Assembly: GCF_046736345.1 (NCBI RefSeq)
Contig: NZ_CP157210.1
Location: 806,001 to 870,000, forward strand
Source of the DNA: Hyphococcus formosus
GTDB lineage: Bacteria > Pseudomonadota > Alphaproteobacteria > Caulobacterales > Parvularculaceae
Reading direction: 5' to 3'
Length of the DNA stretch: 64,000 nucleotides
Each line of letters begins with the position of its first letter. Position 1 is the first letter of the stretch. Under the pieces are notes generated by a model. It was not told the origin of the DNA. It saw only the letters and a program-made list of their open reading frames with translations, and did no database searches. Positions 25,974 to 35,490 of this stretch are shown one piece after another. The position numbers were made by a program, and so were the translations under genes.

Positions 25974-26627
25974 ATGAAATTCTTTGTGGACACCGCAGAA
26001 ATTAGTGAAATCCGGGAGTTGTTACCCTTGGGGGTTGTGGATGGCGTAACGACCAATCCGAGCCTGATTATGAAATCCGGCCGCGATTTCCGCGAAGTAG
26101 TGGCGGAAATCTGTGAATTGGTCGATGGACCAGTCAGCGCCGAAGTTACCGCGCTTGAAGCCGCGAAAATGGTCGAAGAGGGCAAATCGCTCGCGAAAAT
26201 CGCCAATAACGTCACCGTTAAGCTGCCCCTGACGGTTGATGGCCTGATCGCCTGTAAGGCGCTTTCCTCCGAAGGGATCGACACCAATGTCACCCTTTGC
26301 TTCTCCGCCAATCAGGCGCTTTTGGCCGCAAAAGCAGGCGCGACGTTCATTTCGCCCTTTATCGGGCGGCTTGACGACATCAATATCGATGGAATGGACC
26401 TAATCCGCGAAATTCGCATGATTTACGATAATTATGATTTCCGCACGGAAATACTTGCGGCTTCCATTCGGTCACCAAATCACGTTAAGGATTCTGCGAT
26501 TGCAGGTGCGGATGTCGCGACCGTTCCGCCAAAGGTTCTAACGTCGCTCGCAAAACATCCGCTTACGGATAAAGGGCTGGAAGCATTCATGGCTGATTGG
26601 GAGAAAACCGGCCAGAAAATTATCTAG
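25974..26627 (+). CDS. Transaldolase/fructose-6-phosphate aldolase (TalC/FSA type)
   Basis: A 217-residue short transaldolase. It begins MKFFVDTAEISEIRELL, with the family motifs GVTTNPSLIMKSG and the Schiff-base lysine in NVTVKLPLT, and GATFISPFIGRLDDI further on. Members either transfer dihydroxyacetone units in the pentose phosphate pathway or cleave fructose-6-phosphate; sequence inspection alone does not settle which. The ZntB-like gene follows after 18 bases and may be co-transcribed. Confidence 0.92.
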   Translation: MKFFVDTAEISEIRELLPLGVVDGVTTNPSLIMKSGRDFREVVAEICELVDGPVSAEVTALEAAKMVEEGKSLAKIANNVTVKLPLTVDGLIACKALSSEGIDTNVTLCFSANQALLAAKAGATFISPFIGRLDDINIDGMDLIREIRMIYDNYDFRTEILAASIRSPNHVKDSAIAGADVATVPPKVLTSLAKHPLTDKGLEAFMADWEKTGQKII

Positions 26628-26645
26628 CACTACGGGAAAGCATAT

Positions 26646-27650
26646 ATGAGACAACCAGCGCCATCTTCGCAGGTTTCAGATTCAGGGCCGCCTTTTGTTT
26701 TTGGTTTTGGGTTTAAAGATGGCAAAGCCACGGAGATGCGCTGGGAAGATGCAGCCGTTCAGGCGGGCGATTTTGACTTCGTCTGGCTGCATCTCAATAT
26801 GAACAATGACGAGACCAAAAAATGGATACGGTCTCAATCAGATATTCCCTATGCTGCTGCGAGTGCGCTGCTTGCTGGTGAGACACGTCCACGGGTCAGT
26901 AGTTTCGAAACTGGCCTCGTGGTCAATCTCCGCGGTGTGAACCTAAATGAAGGTGCGGAACCGGAAGACATGGTGTCGATCCGGATATGGCTAACTCAAA
27001 AGCGCGTAATAACCACACGCCGACGCCGCCTGATGGCCGCGCAGGATCTGCGCGCGAGCCTGATTGACGGCGCAGAGATTGCTTCTCCCGGATTATTGCT
27101 GGCAAAGCTCGCAACCAAGCTGACCTCGCGCACAGAACCTTATGTGCAGGAGATCGAAGAAGAGGTCGATGACCTCGAAGCGGCTATGCTGGACGAAGAC
27201 AGCAGTCAGGGTCTGCGGCCAAAGCTGGCCGATACGCGTCAGGCGGCGGTGCATTTCCGGCGGTTCGTTGCGCCACAGCGGGATGCGCTCAACCGACTGG
27301 CCAATGACGAATCGACGCTTTTTGATGCGCATACGCGAACCGAGCTTCGAGAGATCGCAGACCGGGTGACCCGCATGACAGAGGATATTGATGCGGCGCG
27401 GGAACGGGCGATGGTGCTTCAGGATCAATTGACCGACCAACGGGCCGAAGAAATGAATCGGAACATGATGGTGCTTTCCGTTGTTGCTGCCATATTCCTG
27501 CCGCTTGGTTTTCTCACAGGCTTATTCGGGATCAATGTCGGCGGTATGCCGGGGGTCGATTCGCCGGCTGGATTCTGGCTTGTGGTTTTCGGCTGCGGCG
27601 TTATCGGATTCGGATTGTTGATTCTATTCAGGTTGATCAAATGGCTGTAA
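26646..27650 (+). CDS. ZntB-type CorA-family metal transporter
   Basis: A 334-residue protein with a long cytoplasmic N-terminal domain, an extended helix rich in charged residues, and two membrane helices at the C-terminus. The signature at the end of the first helix is FGINVGG, the GIN variant typical of ZntB instead of the GMN of magnesium-type CorA, and it is followed by PGVDSPAGFW. This predicts zinc or another divalent cation transport. The stop overlaps the start of the MscS gene (ATGGCTGTAA), so the two are coupled. Confidence 0.9.
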   Translation: MRQPAPSSQVSDSGPPFVFGFGFKDGKATEMRWEDAAVQAGDFDFVWLHLNMNNDETKKWIRSQSDIPYAAASALLAGETRPRVSSFETGLVVNLRGVNLNEGAEPEDMVSIRIWLTQKRVITTRRRRLMAAQDLRASLIDGAEIASPGLLLAKLATKLTSRTEPYVQEIEEEVDDLEAAMLDEDSSQGLRPKLADTRQAAVHFRRFVAPQRDALNRLANDESTLFDAHTRTELREIADRVTRMTEDIDAARERAMVLQDQLTDQRAEEMNRNMMVLSVVAAIFLPLGFLTGLFGINVGGMPGVDSPAGFWLVVFGCGVIGFGLLILFRLIKWL

Positions 27651-30028
27651 CCGCAATGCGCCGAATTTCTCTGGCGTTCTTGATCATTATATCGGCATTG
27701 GTCTTTGCGGCCGGTTACGCGCATGCACAAAATGAGCGAGCGCGCGAAATTGAGCGCGCGAGCGAGACAATCGCAGATATTCGCGAAAGCCTTGATGATG
27801 ACCGGCTGAAAAATGCCGATGAGTATGAAACCACGTTGCGCGAATTGCGCGATGGCTCGCGGCGGCGCTTGTCGGCGATTGAACGCGAGCTTGAGGCAAT
27901 TCGTGTCCAAGCTGATTTATTGGGGCCTGCGCCCGGCGAAAATGATCCGCCGGAAAGCGACATCATTGCATCTGAGCGAAGCTCACTTGAAAGCGAACGA
28001 GCGCGGCTGAATGGGGAGCGAACGCGTGTCCTTGCCAATATTTATGAAACCGGCGAGCTACTGACGCGTCTGTCCGGTGCGCGCCTCGGCACATTGTATC
28101 GATCGCTGTTAGAGCGCGGAAAAAGCCCGCTAGCGCCGTCGGTTTGGGGCGGGGCTTTGGGCTCGGCTTCTGAGGTCGCGTCGCGAATTGGCCAGTATTT
28201 CTCGAAGTGGGGCGATGAGAAACGATCAGGTGGGGATTACAATTTTTCCGTAATTATCATCGTTGGCGCATTGGTTCTGTCGTTCCTGATGTTCGGTCCG
28301 GTCAATCGCTGGGTGATGAACACCTTTGCGGCGCGTATCGAGAAGAGCAAACCAACACCATCGCGCCGGATTATTGTCGCCGGCATGAAGATGGCCGCCC
28401 GGACTGTGCCCGGTGTGATCGGTGGCCTGATCATCATTGAGACATTGCGCGCCCAAGGGCTGCTTACTGCGGAAGGCATTTCCGCCGCGCGTGCATTCTG
28501 GATCGGGGTTTTATCCATTCTCGTTGTTTCCGGATTCACTGCCGGGTATTTTTCACCAAGTTCTGCGGATTGGCGGATCGCGCCGATTGATGAAAAACGG
28601 GCGCGGGCCGCAAGCCATCTGGCGATCGCAGTGGCGATTATTCTTTCTTTGAAAACGCTCCTTAGCGCGATTGGCGTCGCGGCGAATGCCGAAACGGATT
28701 TATTGTGGTTGATATGGGCCAGCGGCGCGATTGTCATCGCGGTATTGGTTTTTGCGCTTTGCCGAAGTGCGCTCTGGCGCGTTGACGGCGAGGCCGCTGG
28801 CGGTGGTTGGCGATTAATCCGCCGCTTTGGCCGAGTGCTGGCTATTCTTATTATTGCAGCGGCTTTGGTCGGCTATGTTCGCTTCGCAGATTTTGTCGCA
28901 ACGCGGCTCTGCTTTGTGGCGCTTTTCATCGGCCTTGCCTGGATATTGCGGGCGATGCTGGCGGAAACCGCGTGGCATATGCGCAGGAGCCTTTTGCCGG
29001 CCGAAAAGGCGAAGGACGATGGTGTATCCGAAAACTTTGTTTTCTGGTCGCGCCTTGTCATCAATACATTGCTCGCAATGGCGCTCGCACCGGTTTTTGC
29101 GATTCTGTTCGGGGTTCCGCGCGATGCGGTGGCCGATATCGCCGGTCAGGCATTGTTCGGCTTTAATATTGGCGGGGTGCATATTCCGTCGGTCGCAAAG
29201 CTGTTCGCCGCGGCGATTGTCTTTGTGGTTATCATGGCAATTACGCGGCTTGTGCAATCAGGCCTGCAAAAAGGGCCGCTTGCCCATTCCCGGGCGGATA
29301 TTGGCGTTCAAAACTCTCTCACGACGCTTTTAGGCTATGCGGGGTTGGTGATCGCGCTATTCGCGTCGATTTCCGCGCTTGGTATCGATCTCGGAAATCT
29401 CGCCCTGATCGCCGGTGCGTTATCGGTTGGTATTGGTTTTGGCCTTCAATCCATCGTCAACAATTTCGTCTCGGGGCTGATTTTGCTATTCGAGCGCCCG
29501 ATCAAAGTTGGCGACTGGATCGTCACGACCTCGGGCGAAGGGACCGTTAAAAAGATCAGTGTTCGTTCTACCGAAGTCGAAACTTTTGACCGCTCGTCGA
29601 TCATCATTCCAAATTCTGAATTGATCTCATCGACAGTGACGAACTGGACTCACAAGAACAAAATTGGCCGCGTGATTGTACCCGTCGGGGTCACCTATGA
29701 TGCGGACCCAGAACAGGTGCGGGATATCCTGCTCGAATGTGCCAAGGCGCATCCGCTTATTGTCGCCTATCCTGAACCTTACGTGACCTGGATGGATTTT
29801 GGTCAGTCATCGCTGGATTTCGAAATCAGGGCCTATCTCAACGATATTTCAAAAGGGCTTTCGGTCCGTACGGAATTGCGATTTGAGATCTTCAAGAAAT
29901 TGAAAGAGGCCGGCATAGAAATTCCGTTCCCGCAGCGGGATGTGCATATCAAATCCATGCCGAAAGAATATGATAAGCTGCCTGACCGTCGCCCCGAAGG
30001 TGACGGAGAGGAAGGAACAGATGCTTGA
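27641..30028 (+). CDS. Large MscS-family mechanosensitive channel (DUF3772 type)
   Basis: A 795-residue protein with a signal peptide (about residues 6-29, ending AHAQ), a periplasmic helical DUF3772 region (30-190), about ten membrane helices, and the MscS pore and beta domain at about 560-780. The pore helix IAGALSVGIGFGLQSIVNNFVSGLIL and the segment FERPIKVGDWI are diagnostic. Such channels open under hypo-osmotic stress. ATG 27641 overlaps the zntB-like stop; ATG 27656 is an alternative that starts directly at the signal peptide. The next small gene overlaps its end. Confidence 0.93.
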   Translation: MAVTAMRRISLAFLIIISALVFAAGYAHAQNERAREIERASETIADIRESLDDDRLKNADEYETTLRELRDGSRRRLSAIERELEAIRVQADLLGPAPGENDPPESDIIASERSSLESERARLNGERTRVLANIYETGELLTRLSGARLGTLYRSLLERGKSPLAPSVWGGALGSASEVASRIGQYFSKWGDEKRSGGDYNFSVIIIVGALVLSFLMFGPVNRWVMNTFAARIEKSKPTPSRRIIVAGMKMAARTVPGVIGGLIIIETLRAQGLLTAEGISAARAFWIGVLSILVVSGFTAGYFSPSSADWRIAPIDEKRARAASHLAIAVAIILSLKTLLSAIGVAANAETDLLWLIWASGAIVIAVLVFALCRSALWRVDGEAAGGGWRLIRRFGRVLAILIIAAALVGYVRFADFVATRLCFVALFIGLAWILRAMLAETAWHMRRSLLPAEKAKDDGVSENFVFWSRLVINTLLAMALAPVFAILFGVPRDAVADIAGQALFGFNIGGVHIPSVAKLFAAAIVFVVIMAITRLVQSGLQKGPLAHSRADIGVQNSLTTLLGYAGLVIALFASISALGIDLGNLALIAGALSVGIGFGLQSIVNNFVSGLILLFERPIKVGDWIVTTSGEGTVKKISVRSTEVETFDRSSIIIPNSELISSTVTNWTHKNKIGRVIVPVGVTYDADPEQVRDILLECAKAHPLIVAYPEPYVTWMDFGQSSLDFEIRAYLNDISKGLSVRTELRFEIFKKLKEAGIEIPFPQRDVHIKSMPKEYDKLPDRRPEGDGEEGTDA

Positions 30029-30251
30029 GCTCCGACCAAACTGTGAGCGATGCGACAAAAATTTGCCTCCGGATGCCGATGCGCGGATTTGTTCGTTTGA
30101 ATGTACCTTTTGTGTTGAGTGCGCCGAAGAGGCGCTGAAAGGGGTTTGTCCAAATTGCGGCGGCAACTTTGTGCCAAGGCCCGTCAGGCCCTTATCGCTG
30201 CTCGGGCGTTTTCCGCCATCCACAAAACGCGTTTTGAAAAAGCCGGAGTAA
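30021..30251 (+). CDS. DUF1272 family cysteine-rich small protein
   Basis: A 76-residue protein with paired cysteines in the order CxxC, CxxxC, CxxC and CxxC (CERC, CSFEC, CVEC, CPNC), which matches DUF1272 and predicts two bound zinc ions. The ATG overlaps the end of the MscS gene by eight bases and follows an AGAGGAAGGA ribosome site, so it is the third gene of this operon. Molecular function is unknown. Confidence 0.88.
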   Translation: MLELRPNCERCDKNLPPDADARICSFECTFCVECAEEALKGVCPNCGGNFVPRPVRPLSLLGRFPPSTKRVLKKPE

Positions 30252-30254
30252 GCC

Positions 30255-30680
30255 GTGGCGAATTACATGGTCCTTGCGGGCGCAATCATCTTTTTCGTTC
30301 TGGGCTTATTGCACCTGATCCTGAGTTTTCTCGACGTAAAAGATCCAAAGAGATTTATACCGGCCAAGACCGAGCTTCTTGCGGCGCTGAAAACGACCAC
30401 GATCAACATGCGCAAGGATGCACGAAACTTCTGGCTCTCATCATTGGGTTTTCATTTCAGCCATAGTATCGGCGTTATGTTTTATGGCTTTATTGTCGGC
30501 TATTGCGCATTGGTTCGGCCAGATTTTTTCGCCGATTACATCATACGGATTGTGATCGTTCTGATGGGCGCATCCTATGTGGCAATTGCCCGGGCATTCT
30601 GGTTTATCATTCCGGTCATCGGTTCATTGATCGGCGTTGCATTCATTGGCATTGGTTTGGCCGTGCTATATCCATATTGA
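30255..30680 (+). CDS. Four-pass membrane protein, unknown function
   Basis: A 141-residue protein with four hydrophobic helices (about 4-25, 66-86, 94-112 and 116-138) and a basic loop between the first two. It starts with GTG three bases after the DUF1272 gene and is followed by the FAH gene after ten bases, so it sits in the middle of a tight operon. It may belong to a family of small conserved integral membrane proteins, but I cannot name it with confidence. Confidence 0.78.
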   Translation: MANYMVLAGAIIFFVLGLLHLILSFLDVKDPKRFIPAKTELLAALKTTTINMRKDARNFWLSSLGFHFSHSIGVMFYGFIVGYCALVRPDFFADYIIRIVIVLMGASYVAIARAFWFIIPVIGSLIGVAFIGIGLAVLYPY

Positions 30681-30690
30681 GGAATTTCAA

Positions 30691-31383
30691 ATGAGTTTCG
30701 TAATTGACCCGCCCGTCCAGCCATCCGTTTCCATAAAAGGTGGCGGTAAATTCCCGGTGCGCCGGATCTTTTGTATTGGCCGCAATTATGATGACCATGT
30801 CCGGGAGATGGGCGGCGACCCGAAAAATTCGACGCCGGTATTTTTTACGAAACCCGCTGACGCCGTAGCGCCTGATGGTGCGACGCTTCCCTATCCGCAG
30901 GGGACGAGCAACCTCCATTTTGAAGGTGAATTGGTGCTGGCGCTAAAATCGGGCGGTCGCGATATCAAATCTGCCGATGCCGCAAAGGCGTTGATCTATG
31001 GGTATGCTGCCGGATGTGATCTGACGCGCCGCGACCTTCAGAACAAGGCAAAAGATGCCCAAGGCCCATGGGATACAGCGAAGGGTTTTGACCATTCGGC
31101 TCCGATCGGTGAGATCGTACCGGCAGATGAGTTGCTTGGCGGCCTCGCGAGTGCGCAATTAGCGACCACCGTAAATGGTGACGTGCGCCAGCATGCGCCA
31201 CTTTCGATGATGATCTGGTCACCGGAAGAGATCATCATGTTCTTATCCGAGCTATTTGAGTTGAAAGCTGGCGATCTGATCTTCACAGGCACGCCGGAAG
31301 GGGTGGGCGAGCTAACGCGGGGTGATCAATTGAATGTGACGATTGGCGTTCATTTGAGTCTCGACTTTGCGATAGCATCGTGA
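30691..31383 (+). CDS. Fumarylacetoacetate hydrolase (FAH) family protein
   Basis: About 230 residues. The family signature FCIGRNYDDHVREMG opens the catalytic domain, and the metal ligands are seen in HFEGELVLAL and GCDLTRRDLQ; GDLIFTGTPEGVG is the conserved C-terminal motif. FAH proteins hydrolyse C-C bonds in acylpyruvates, or decarboxylate oxaloacetate; the size and sequence suggest the acylpyruvase branch. The ATG at 30691 follows GAGGA and lies ten bases after the preceding gene. Confidence 0.9.
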   Translation: MSFVIDPPVQPSVSIKGGGKFPVRRIFCIGRNYDDHVREMGGDPKNSTPVFFTKPADAVAPDGATLPYPQGTSNLHFEGELVLALKSGGRDIKSADAAKALIYGYAAGCDLTRRDLQNKAKDAQGPWDTAKGFDHSAPIGEIVPADELLGGLASAQLATTVNGDVRQHAPLSMMIWSPEEIIMFLSELFELKAGDLIFTGTPEGVGELTRGDQLNVTIGVHLSLDFAIAS

Positions 31384-31408
31384 TTGGAGAGGGCAAGGAG
31401 CAAGCCCA

Positions 31409-31882
31409 ATGACCAAAGAAGAAAAAGCCAAACAATACGAAACGATCGCCAAGGAAATCGCGGCGGTGATCGATGGTGAAGATAATATCACCGCGCGCAT
31501 GGCGACGGTGTCGAATATCTTGCATCACGGTTTCGATCATTACTTCTGGACCGGGTTTTACGTGGTCGATCCAAACAAGCCCGAAGAGCTTGTGATTGGG
31601 CCTTATCAAGGCACGCTGGGTTGTTTGCGTATTCCGTTCGGGAAGGGTGTCTGCGGCACGGCGGCATCAACCAAGACAACGCAAGTGGTCGAAGATGTTC
31701 ATGCCTTTCCCGGTCACATCGCTTGTGATGCGCGGTCAGAGTCAGAGATCGTGGTGCCTGTCCTCGACAAGACCGGTGCATTGATCGCGGTGTTGGATGT
31801 CGATAGCGATAAACCCGCCATGTTCGACGAGGTTGATCAGGACGGGTTGGAAGCGATCATCAACGCAAGCTTTGGCAATTAG
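31409..31882 (+). CDS. Free methionine-(R)-sulfoxide reductase (GAF domain)
   Basis: A 157-residue single GAF domain. Cysteines at 72, 82 and 106 have exactly the spacing of the redox cysteines in E. coli fRMsr (84, 94, 118), within GCLRIPFGKGVCGTAA and FPGHIACDARS. The enzyme reduces free methionine-R-sulfoxide in the cytoplasm, using thioredoxin. An AAGGAG site precedes the ATG. Its stop codon overlaps that of the convergent PH-domain gene by four bases. Confidence 0.93.
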   Translation: MTKEEKAKQYETIAKEIAAVIDGEDNITARMATVSNILHHGFDHYFWTGFYVVDPNKPEELVIGPYQGTLGCLRIPFGKGVCGTAASTKTTQVVEDVHAFPGHIACDARSESEIVVPVLDKTGALIAVLDVDSDKPAMFDEVDQDGLEAIINASFGN

Positions 31883-32424
31883 CGATCGTCGTCATCTTCG
31901 TTGATGCGGCGGCGTTCGCGCTGATCCTCGCGCAGAGCCGATTTCGCGTTTTCGATCAGGCGGCGAAGATTAATCGGATTGTCGAGATCGGGCAGGGTGA
32001 TGACGCCAACCCCGGTGCCGCGCAGCACCAGCTTGCCATAGCCAAAAATCCGACCCCAGATCGATTGCTCCAGGGTGATCTCCTCGATCTTGTTGAGGCT
32101 CACTTCCTGCGTGTGTCTCGCGACAAGGCCCGTTTTGTAGACAAAGCGATAGGTGGTCACGACGATTTCGGTCGTGATGAGAACGATCATATGATTGATC
32201 AAAATGAGTCCGCCGCAAATCGCCGCGATGATCGCGCACCACCAGCCAATCCGTAATTTGTCAAAAGGGACGTCGGCGGCGAACTGAATGAAAAAGAAAA
32301 ACGCCAATGTGGCCATCCCTAGGGAGAACCACAGCATGGGAAAGAAACTATAGGTCCAGTTGAAATTTGCGCGGTGGATGATTTCCTCACCACCGGCCAG
32401 TGTTTTACCTACATAACCCGACAT
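31879..32424 (-). CDS. Bacterial PH-domain (bPH2/YdbS-like) membrane protein
   Basis: About 181 residues with two membrane helices (roughly 28-50 and 58-78) followed by a bPH2 domain containing TTEIVVTTYRFVYKTGL and LNKIEEITLEQSIWGRIFGYG, the standard pattern of this family. Function of such proteins is largely unknown. The frame is open to 32457, but the ATG at 32424 has a better upstream G-rich site and the usual family start. Divergent from ettA. Confidence 0.85.
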   Translation of the reverse strand: MSGYVGKTLAGGEEIIHRANFNWTYSFFPMLWFSLGMATLAFFFFIQFAADVPFDKLRIGWWCAIIAAICGGLILINHMIVLITTEIVVTTYRFVYKTGLVARHTQEVSLNKIEEITLEQSIWGRIFGYGKLVLRGTGVGVITLPDLDNPINLRRLIENAKSALREDQRERRRINEDDDDR

Positions 32425-32601
32425 TGAACCCGATCCCCGCTTTGTTTCCCCATGCATTTATCTGCACTTATTACCATATAAGGGAAGATTGGCAGATCGA
32501 AAACGCTGCTTTGCGTTGAATTGACCCGTAAGGCGGGATAAGACGCGGCGCTGTTCCCCACTTGCAACGAAATTAAAGCTTTAAGGAGCCCCGAAGGCCA
32601 T

Positions 32602-34269
32602 ATGTCGAAACACCAGTTCATCTATTTCATGTCGGGCCTGTCGAAACAGTTCACAGGCGGCAAAAAGATATTGGAAGACATACACTTACAGTTCTATCCA
32701 GACGCCAAAATCGGGGTTGTCGGGGTCAATGGCGCGGGTAAATCGACGCTTTTGAAGATCATGGCCGGCGTCGATAAGGAATTTGTCGGCGAGGCTTATG
32801 CCGCTGATGGCGCAACCGTCGGATATTTGCCGCAAGAGCCCGAACTCGACCCATCCAAGACCGTTTTCGAGAATGTCTTGTTGGGCGCAGGCGAGTTGAA
32901 ACAGAAAATCGACGATTTCAACGCAGTCTCCATGGAGCTTGGCGAGAATTACTCTGACGACTTGATGGATAAGATGTCTAAGCTGCAAGAAGAAATCGAC
33001 GCGGCAGACGGGTGGGACCTCGACTCGAAAATCGAAATGGCCATGGAAGCCCTGCGCTGCCCGCCCGGTGATTGGGCGGTGGACAAGCTATCGGGTGGTG
33101 AGAAGCGCCGGGTTGCGTTGGCGCAGCTTCTATTGTCGAAGCCTGACCTTTTGTTGCTCGACGAACCGACCAACCACCTTGATGCGGAATCGGTTGCTTG
33201 GCTTGAGCACCATTTGCGGGAATATCCGGGTGCGGTGGTATTGGTCACGCACGACCGATATTTCCTCGATAACGTCACGGGTTGGATTCTCGAACTCGAT
33301 CGCGGTCGGGGCATTCCTTATCAGGGCAATTATTCCTCATGGGTCGAGCAGCGTCGCAAGCGCCTCGAACAGGAACAACGCGAAGAAAGCAACCGCAAGA
33401 AGACCCTTGATCGCGAGGTTGACTGGATCAAGGCCAGCCCGAAAGCGCGTCAGGCGAAATCAAAAGCGCGTATCAATGCCTATGATGAATTGCTCAACAA
33501 GGCTTCGAAAGAAGAGATCAATCTCGCGCAGATTCAAATTCCGCCGGGTCCACGCCTTGGCGGTGTCGTGATTGAGGCTGAGAACCTCAAAAAAGGATTT
33601 GGCGACAAGCTGTTGTTTGAAGATCTGTCGTTCAAATTGCCGCCCGGCGGAATTGTCGGCGTAATCGGGCCGAACGGTGCCGGTAAAACCACATTGTTCC
33701 GCATGCTGACTGGTGAAGAGCAGCCGGATGAGGGGAGCCTCCGCATAGGGGAAACCGTGAAACTCGGCTATGTGGACCAAAGCCGCGAAGATCTGGACGG
33801 AAAGAAAAACGTTTGGGAAGAGATCTCAGGCGGTCTTGATATTATTCCGCTGGGCAAACGGGAAATCTCGTCCCGTGCCTATGTTGGCTGGTTCAATTTC
33901 AAGGGCGGCGATCAACAAAAAAAGGTGGAAAACCTATCTGGCGGTGAGCGCAACCGTGTTCAGTTAGCCAAAATGCTAACAGAGGGAGCGAATTTGCTGC
34001 TCCTCGACGAACCGACAAACGATCTTGATGTTGATACATTGCGCGAGCTTGAACGCGCTCTCGAAGACTTCGCCGGTTGTGCGGTCATCATCAGCCACGA
34101 TCGCTGGTTCCTTGACCGGATCGCGACGCATATCCTCGCATTCGAAGGCGATAGCCATGTGGAATGGTTTGAAGGTAATTTCGAAGACTACATGGAAGAC
34201 AAAAAACGTCGTTTAGGCACCGCAGCGGAAGTCCCGACACGGATCAAATACAAGCCACTGACACGATAG
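32602..34269 (+). CDS. ettA: Energy-dependent translational throttle protein EttA (ABC-F ATPase)
   Basis: A 555-residue ABC-F protein with two ATPase domains: Walker A sites GVNGAGKST (about residue 40) and GPNGAGKTT (about 355), signatures LSGGEKRR and LSGGERNR, and DEPTN Walker B motifs in each half. It carries the arm segment in the first domain and the basic linker rich in Lys/Arg between the halves. EttA binds the ribosomal E site and gates entry into elongation according to energy state. AAGGAG lies before the ATG. Confidence 0.96.
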   Translation: MSKHQFIYFMSGLSKQFTGGKKILEDIHLQFYPDAKIGVVGVNGAGKSTLLKIMAGVDKEFVGEAYAADGATVGYLPQEPELDPSKTVFENVLLGAGELKQKIDDFNAVSMELGENYSDDLMDKMSKLQEEIDAADGWDLDSKIEMAMEALRCPPGDWAVDKLSGGEKRRVALAQLLLSKPDLLLLDEPTNHLDAESVAWLEHHLREYPGAVVLVTHDRYFLDNVTGWILELDRGRGIPYQGNYSSWVEQRRKRLEQEQREESNRKKTLDREVDWIKASPKARQAKSKARINAYDELLNKASKEEINLAQIQIPPGPRLGGVVIEAENLKKGFGDKLLFEDLSFKLPPGGIVGVIGPNGAGKTTLFRMLTGEEQPDEGSLRIGETVKLGYVDQSREDLDGKKNVWEEISGGLDIIPLGKREISSRAYVGWFNFKGGDQQKKVENLSGGERNRVQLAKMLTEGANLLLLDEPTNDLDVDTLRELERALEDFAGCAVIISHDRWFLDRIATHILAFEGDSHVEWFEGNFEDYMEDKKRRLGTAAEVPTRIKYKPLTR

Positions 34270-34280
34270 TCTTTGTTGAC

Positions 34281-34308
34281 CGGCGGTGATGATCAATCGT
34301 CACCGCCG
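34281..34308. terminator. Hairpin between convergent ettA and tadE-like genes
   Basis: CGGCGGTGA (34281-34289) pairs perfectly with TCACCGCCG (34300-34308) around a 10-base loop. It spans the gap after ettA and the last codons of the minus-strand gene. No T-run follows, so it would be a Rho-assisted or stabilising hairpin at most. Confidence 0.45.
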
Positions 34309-34898
34309 CCACTGCCAGCGCCTTCTAGCTGCACCTTTGTTGTGAGGCGCGGCCAGCGAATGGTCTGGCGCGTAAAATGAATGGGTGTATCCATCACGCG
34401 ATTGGTAATTGATGGCTGATAGGTATAAGACATCTCGACGATGATCAGCGACGCAATGCTCGGGATGATTGTGTCGTCGGAGAGTTTCGTAAATTCCTGC
34501 CCTTCGGCATAAGGCTCGCCGCCATTATTGTCACGGCTCCAGTGAACGACGGGGTTACCGTCTTCGTCCAATACGACGCTAGAAAGTTTTAAAGTCATAT
34601 TGGTCGGGTCACTGGGGCGAATAATTTCCATGACACCGGCAAACAGATCATCGACCTCGGATTCTTTGATCTCTTCTGACTGCGCCACCAAATCCGCCAA
34701 TGTGTTGGCCGAGATCGCGACTTTCCGATTTACCGTCATTGCATTCGAGGCTTCGATCAGGCCAAAAAACAACAGAACCAGCACCGGAAGTAGGACAGCA
34801 AATTCCGTCGCTGCTATGCCTGAATCAGCTTTTCTCCATCGGCGAAGGACGCTCGTTGGAGAATATTTTTCTGTTATGTTTCGCATTTGACTGACCAT
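34293..34898 (-). CDS. TadE/TadG-type pilus assembly protein
   Basis: A 201-residue protein with a short basic N-terminus, then SGIAATEFAVLLPVLVLLFFGLIEASNAM (about residues 26-54), the TadE-type N-terminal helix with its conserved glutamate. The rest is an extracytoplasmic domain. TadE-like proteins are minor pilins or assembly factors of Flp pili. Its ATG overlaps the stop of the previous tadE-like gene (TAATG), so the two are translationally coupled. Third gene of a tadG-tadE-tadE operon on the minus strand. Confidence 0.88.
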   Translation of the reverse strand: MVSQMRNITEKYSPTSVLRRWRKADSGIAATEFAVLLPVLVLLFFGLIEASNAMTVNRKVAISANTLADLVAQSEEIKESEVDDLFAGVMEIIRPSDPTNMTLKLSSVVLDEDGNPVVHWSRDNNGGEPYAEGQEFTKLSDDTIIPSIASLIIVEMSYTYQPSITNRVMDTPIHFTRQTIRWPRLTTKVQLEGAGSGGGDD

Positions 34899-35482
34899 TA
34901 GTCTCGCTTCTTCGCGTTTGTTTCAAACGGTTCATTTCTGAAAATCAGACTGGAAATCAGTCGCCGTTTGCCGGATTCGGATTCCGCCAGATTTACGCCA
35001 ATGGCCGGATTTAGCGTGTTATAGATATAACAAATTCGGACACGAACAATTTCCAATTCACCGCCAGGAACGAAGGGAATCGCATCGAGCTGATCAGGCG
35101 GCGCGTCTGCGCATGTCGGCGGATTATTATCCGCAGCCAGATCGGTAAAGCTCGAATAGGTGTTCACCTCGACCGTAAGGCGGTTTTCACAACCGCCGAA
35201 GGTTTTCAGGATGTTACATACTTTTGTGTAAATCTGCTGATATTTGTCGTCGCTGGTACCGCCAGATTTCTGTAGCTGGCCGGTTTTGATCTGACGCCCG
35301 GCATCACTGACGGCTGCGTCAACAACAGAGTTCGCATAGAAAAACCAACCGACCTCAAAAATCGAAAACATCGCCATAAGAAAAACCGGCGCGATGATCG
35401 CGAATTCGACCGCTGTCGACCCGCGCGAGTCCCGTAACAATCCCGGGTGCCTCCGTTTTCCTGTTGAAACTAAAACACTCAT
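34898..35482 (-). CDS. TadE-like minor pilin
   Basis: About 194 residues. DSRGSTAVEFAIIAPVFLMAMFSIFEVGWFF near residues 18-48 is the TadE domain with its membrane helix and conserved Glu; the remainder is exported and has several cysteines (CNI, GGCENR, PTCAD, RICYI), enough for disulfides. ATG at 35482 is eight bases after the tadG stop. Middle gene of the three-gene tad cluster. Confidence 0.88.
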   Translation of the reverse strand: MSVLVSTGKRRHPGLLRDSRGSTAVEFAIIAPVFLMAMFSIFEVGWFFYANSVVDAAVSDAGRQIKTGQLQKSGGTSDDKYQQIYTKVCNILKTFGGCENRLTVEVNTYSSFTDLAADNNPPTCADAPPDQLDAIPFVPGGELEIVRVRICYIYNTLNPAIGVNLAESESGKRRLISSLIFRNEPFETNAKKRD

Positions 35483-35490
35483 CAATGGCT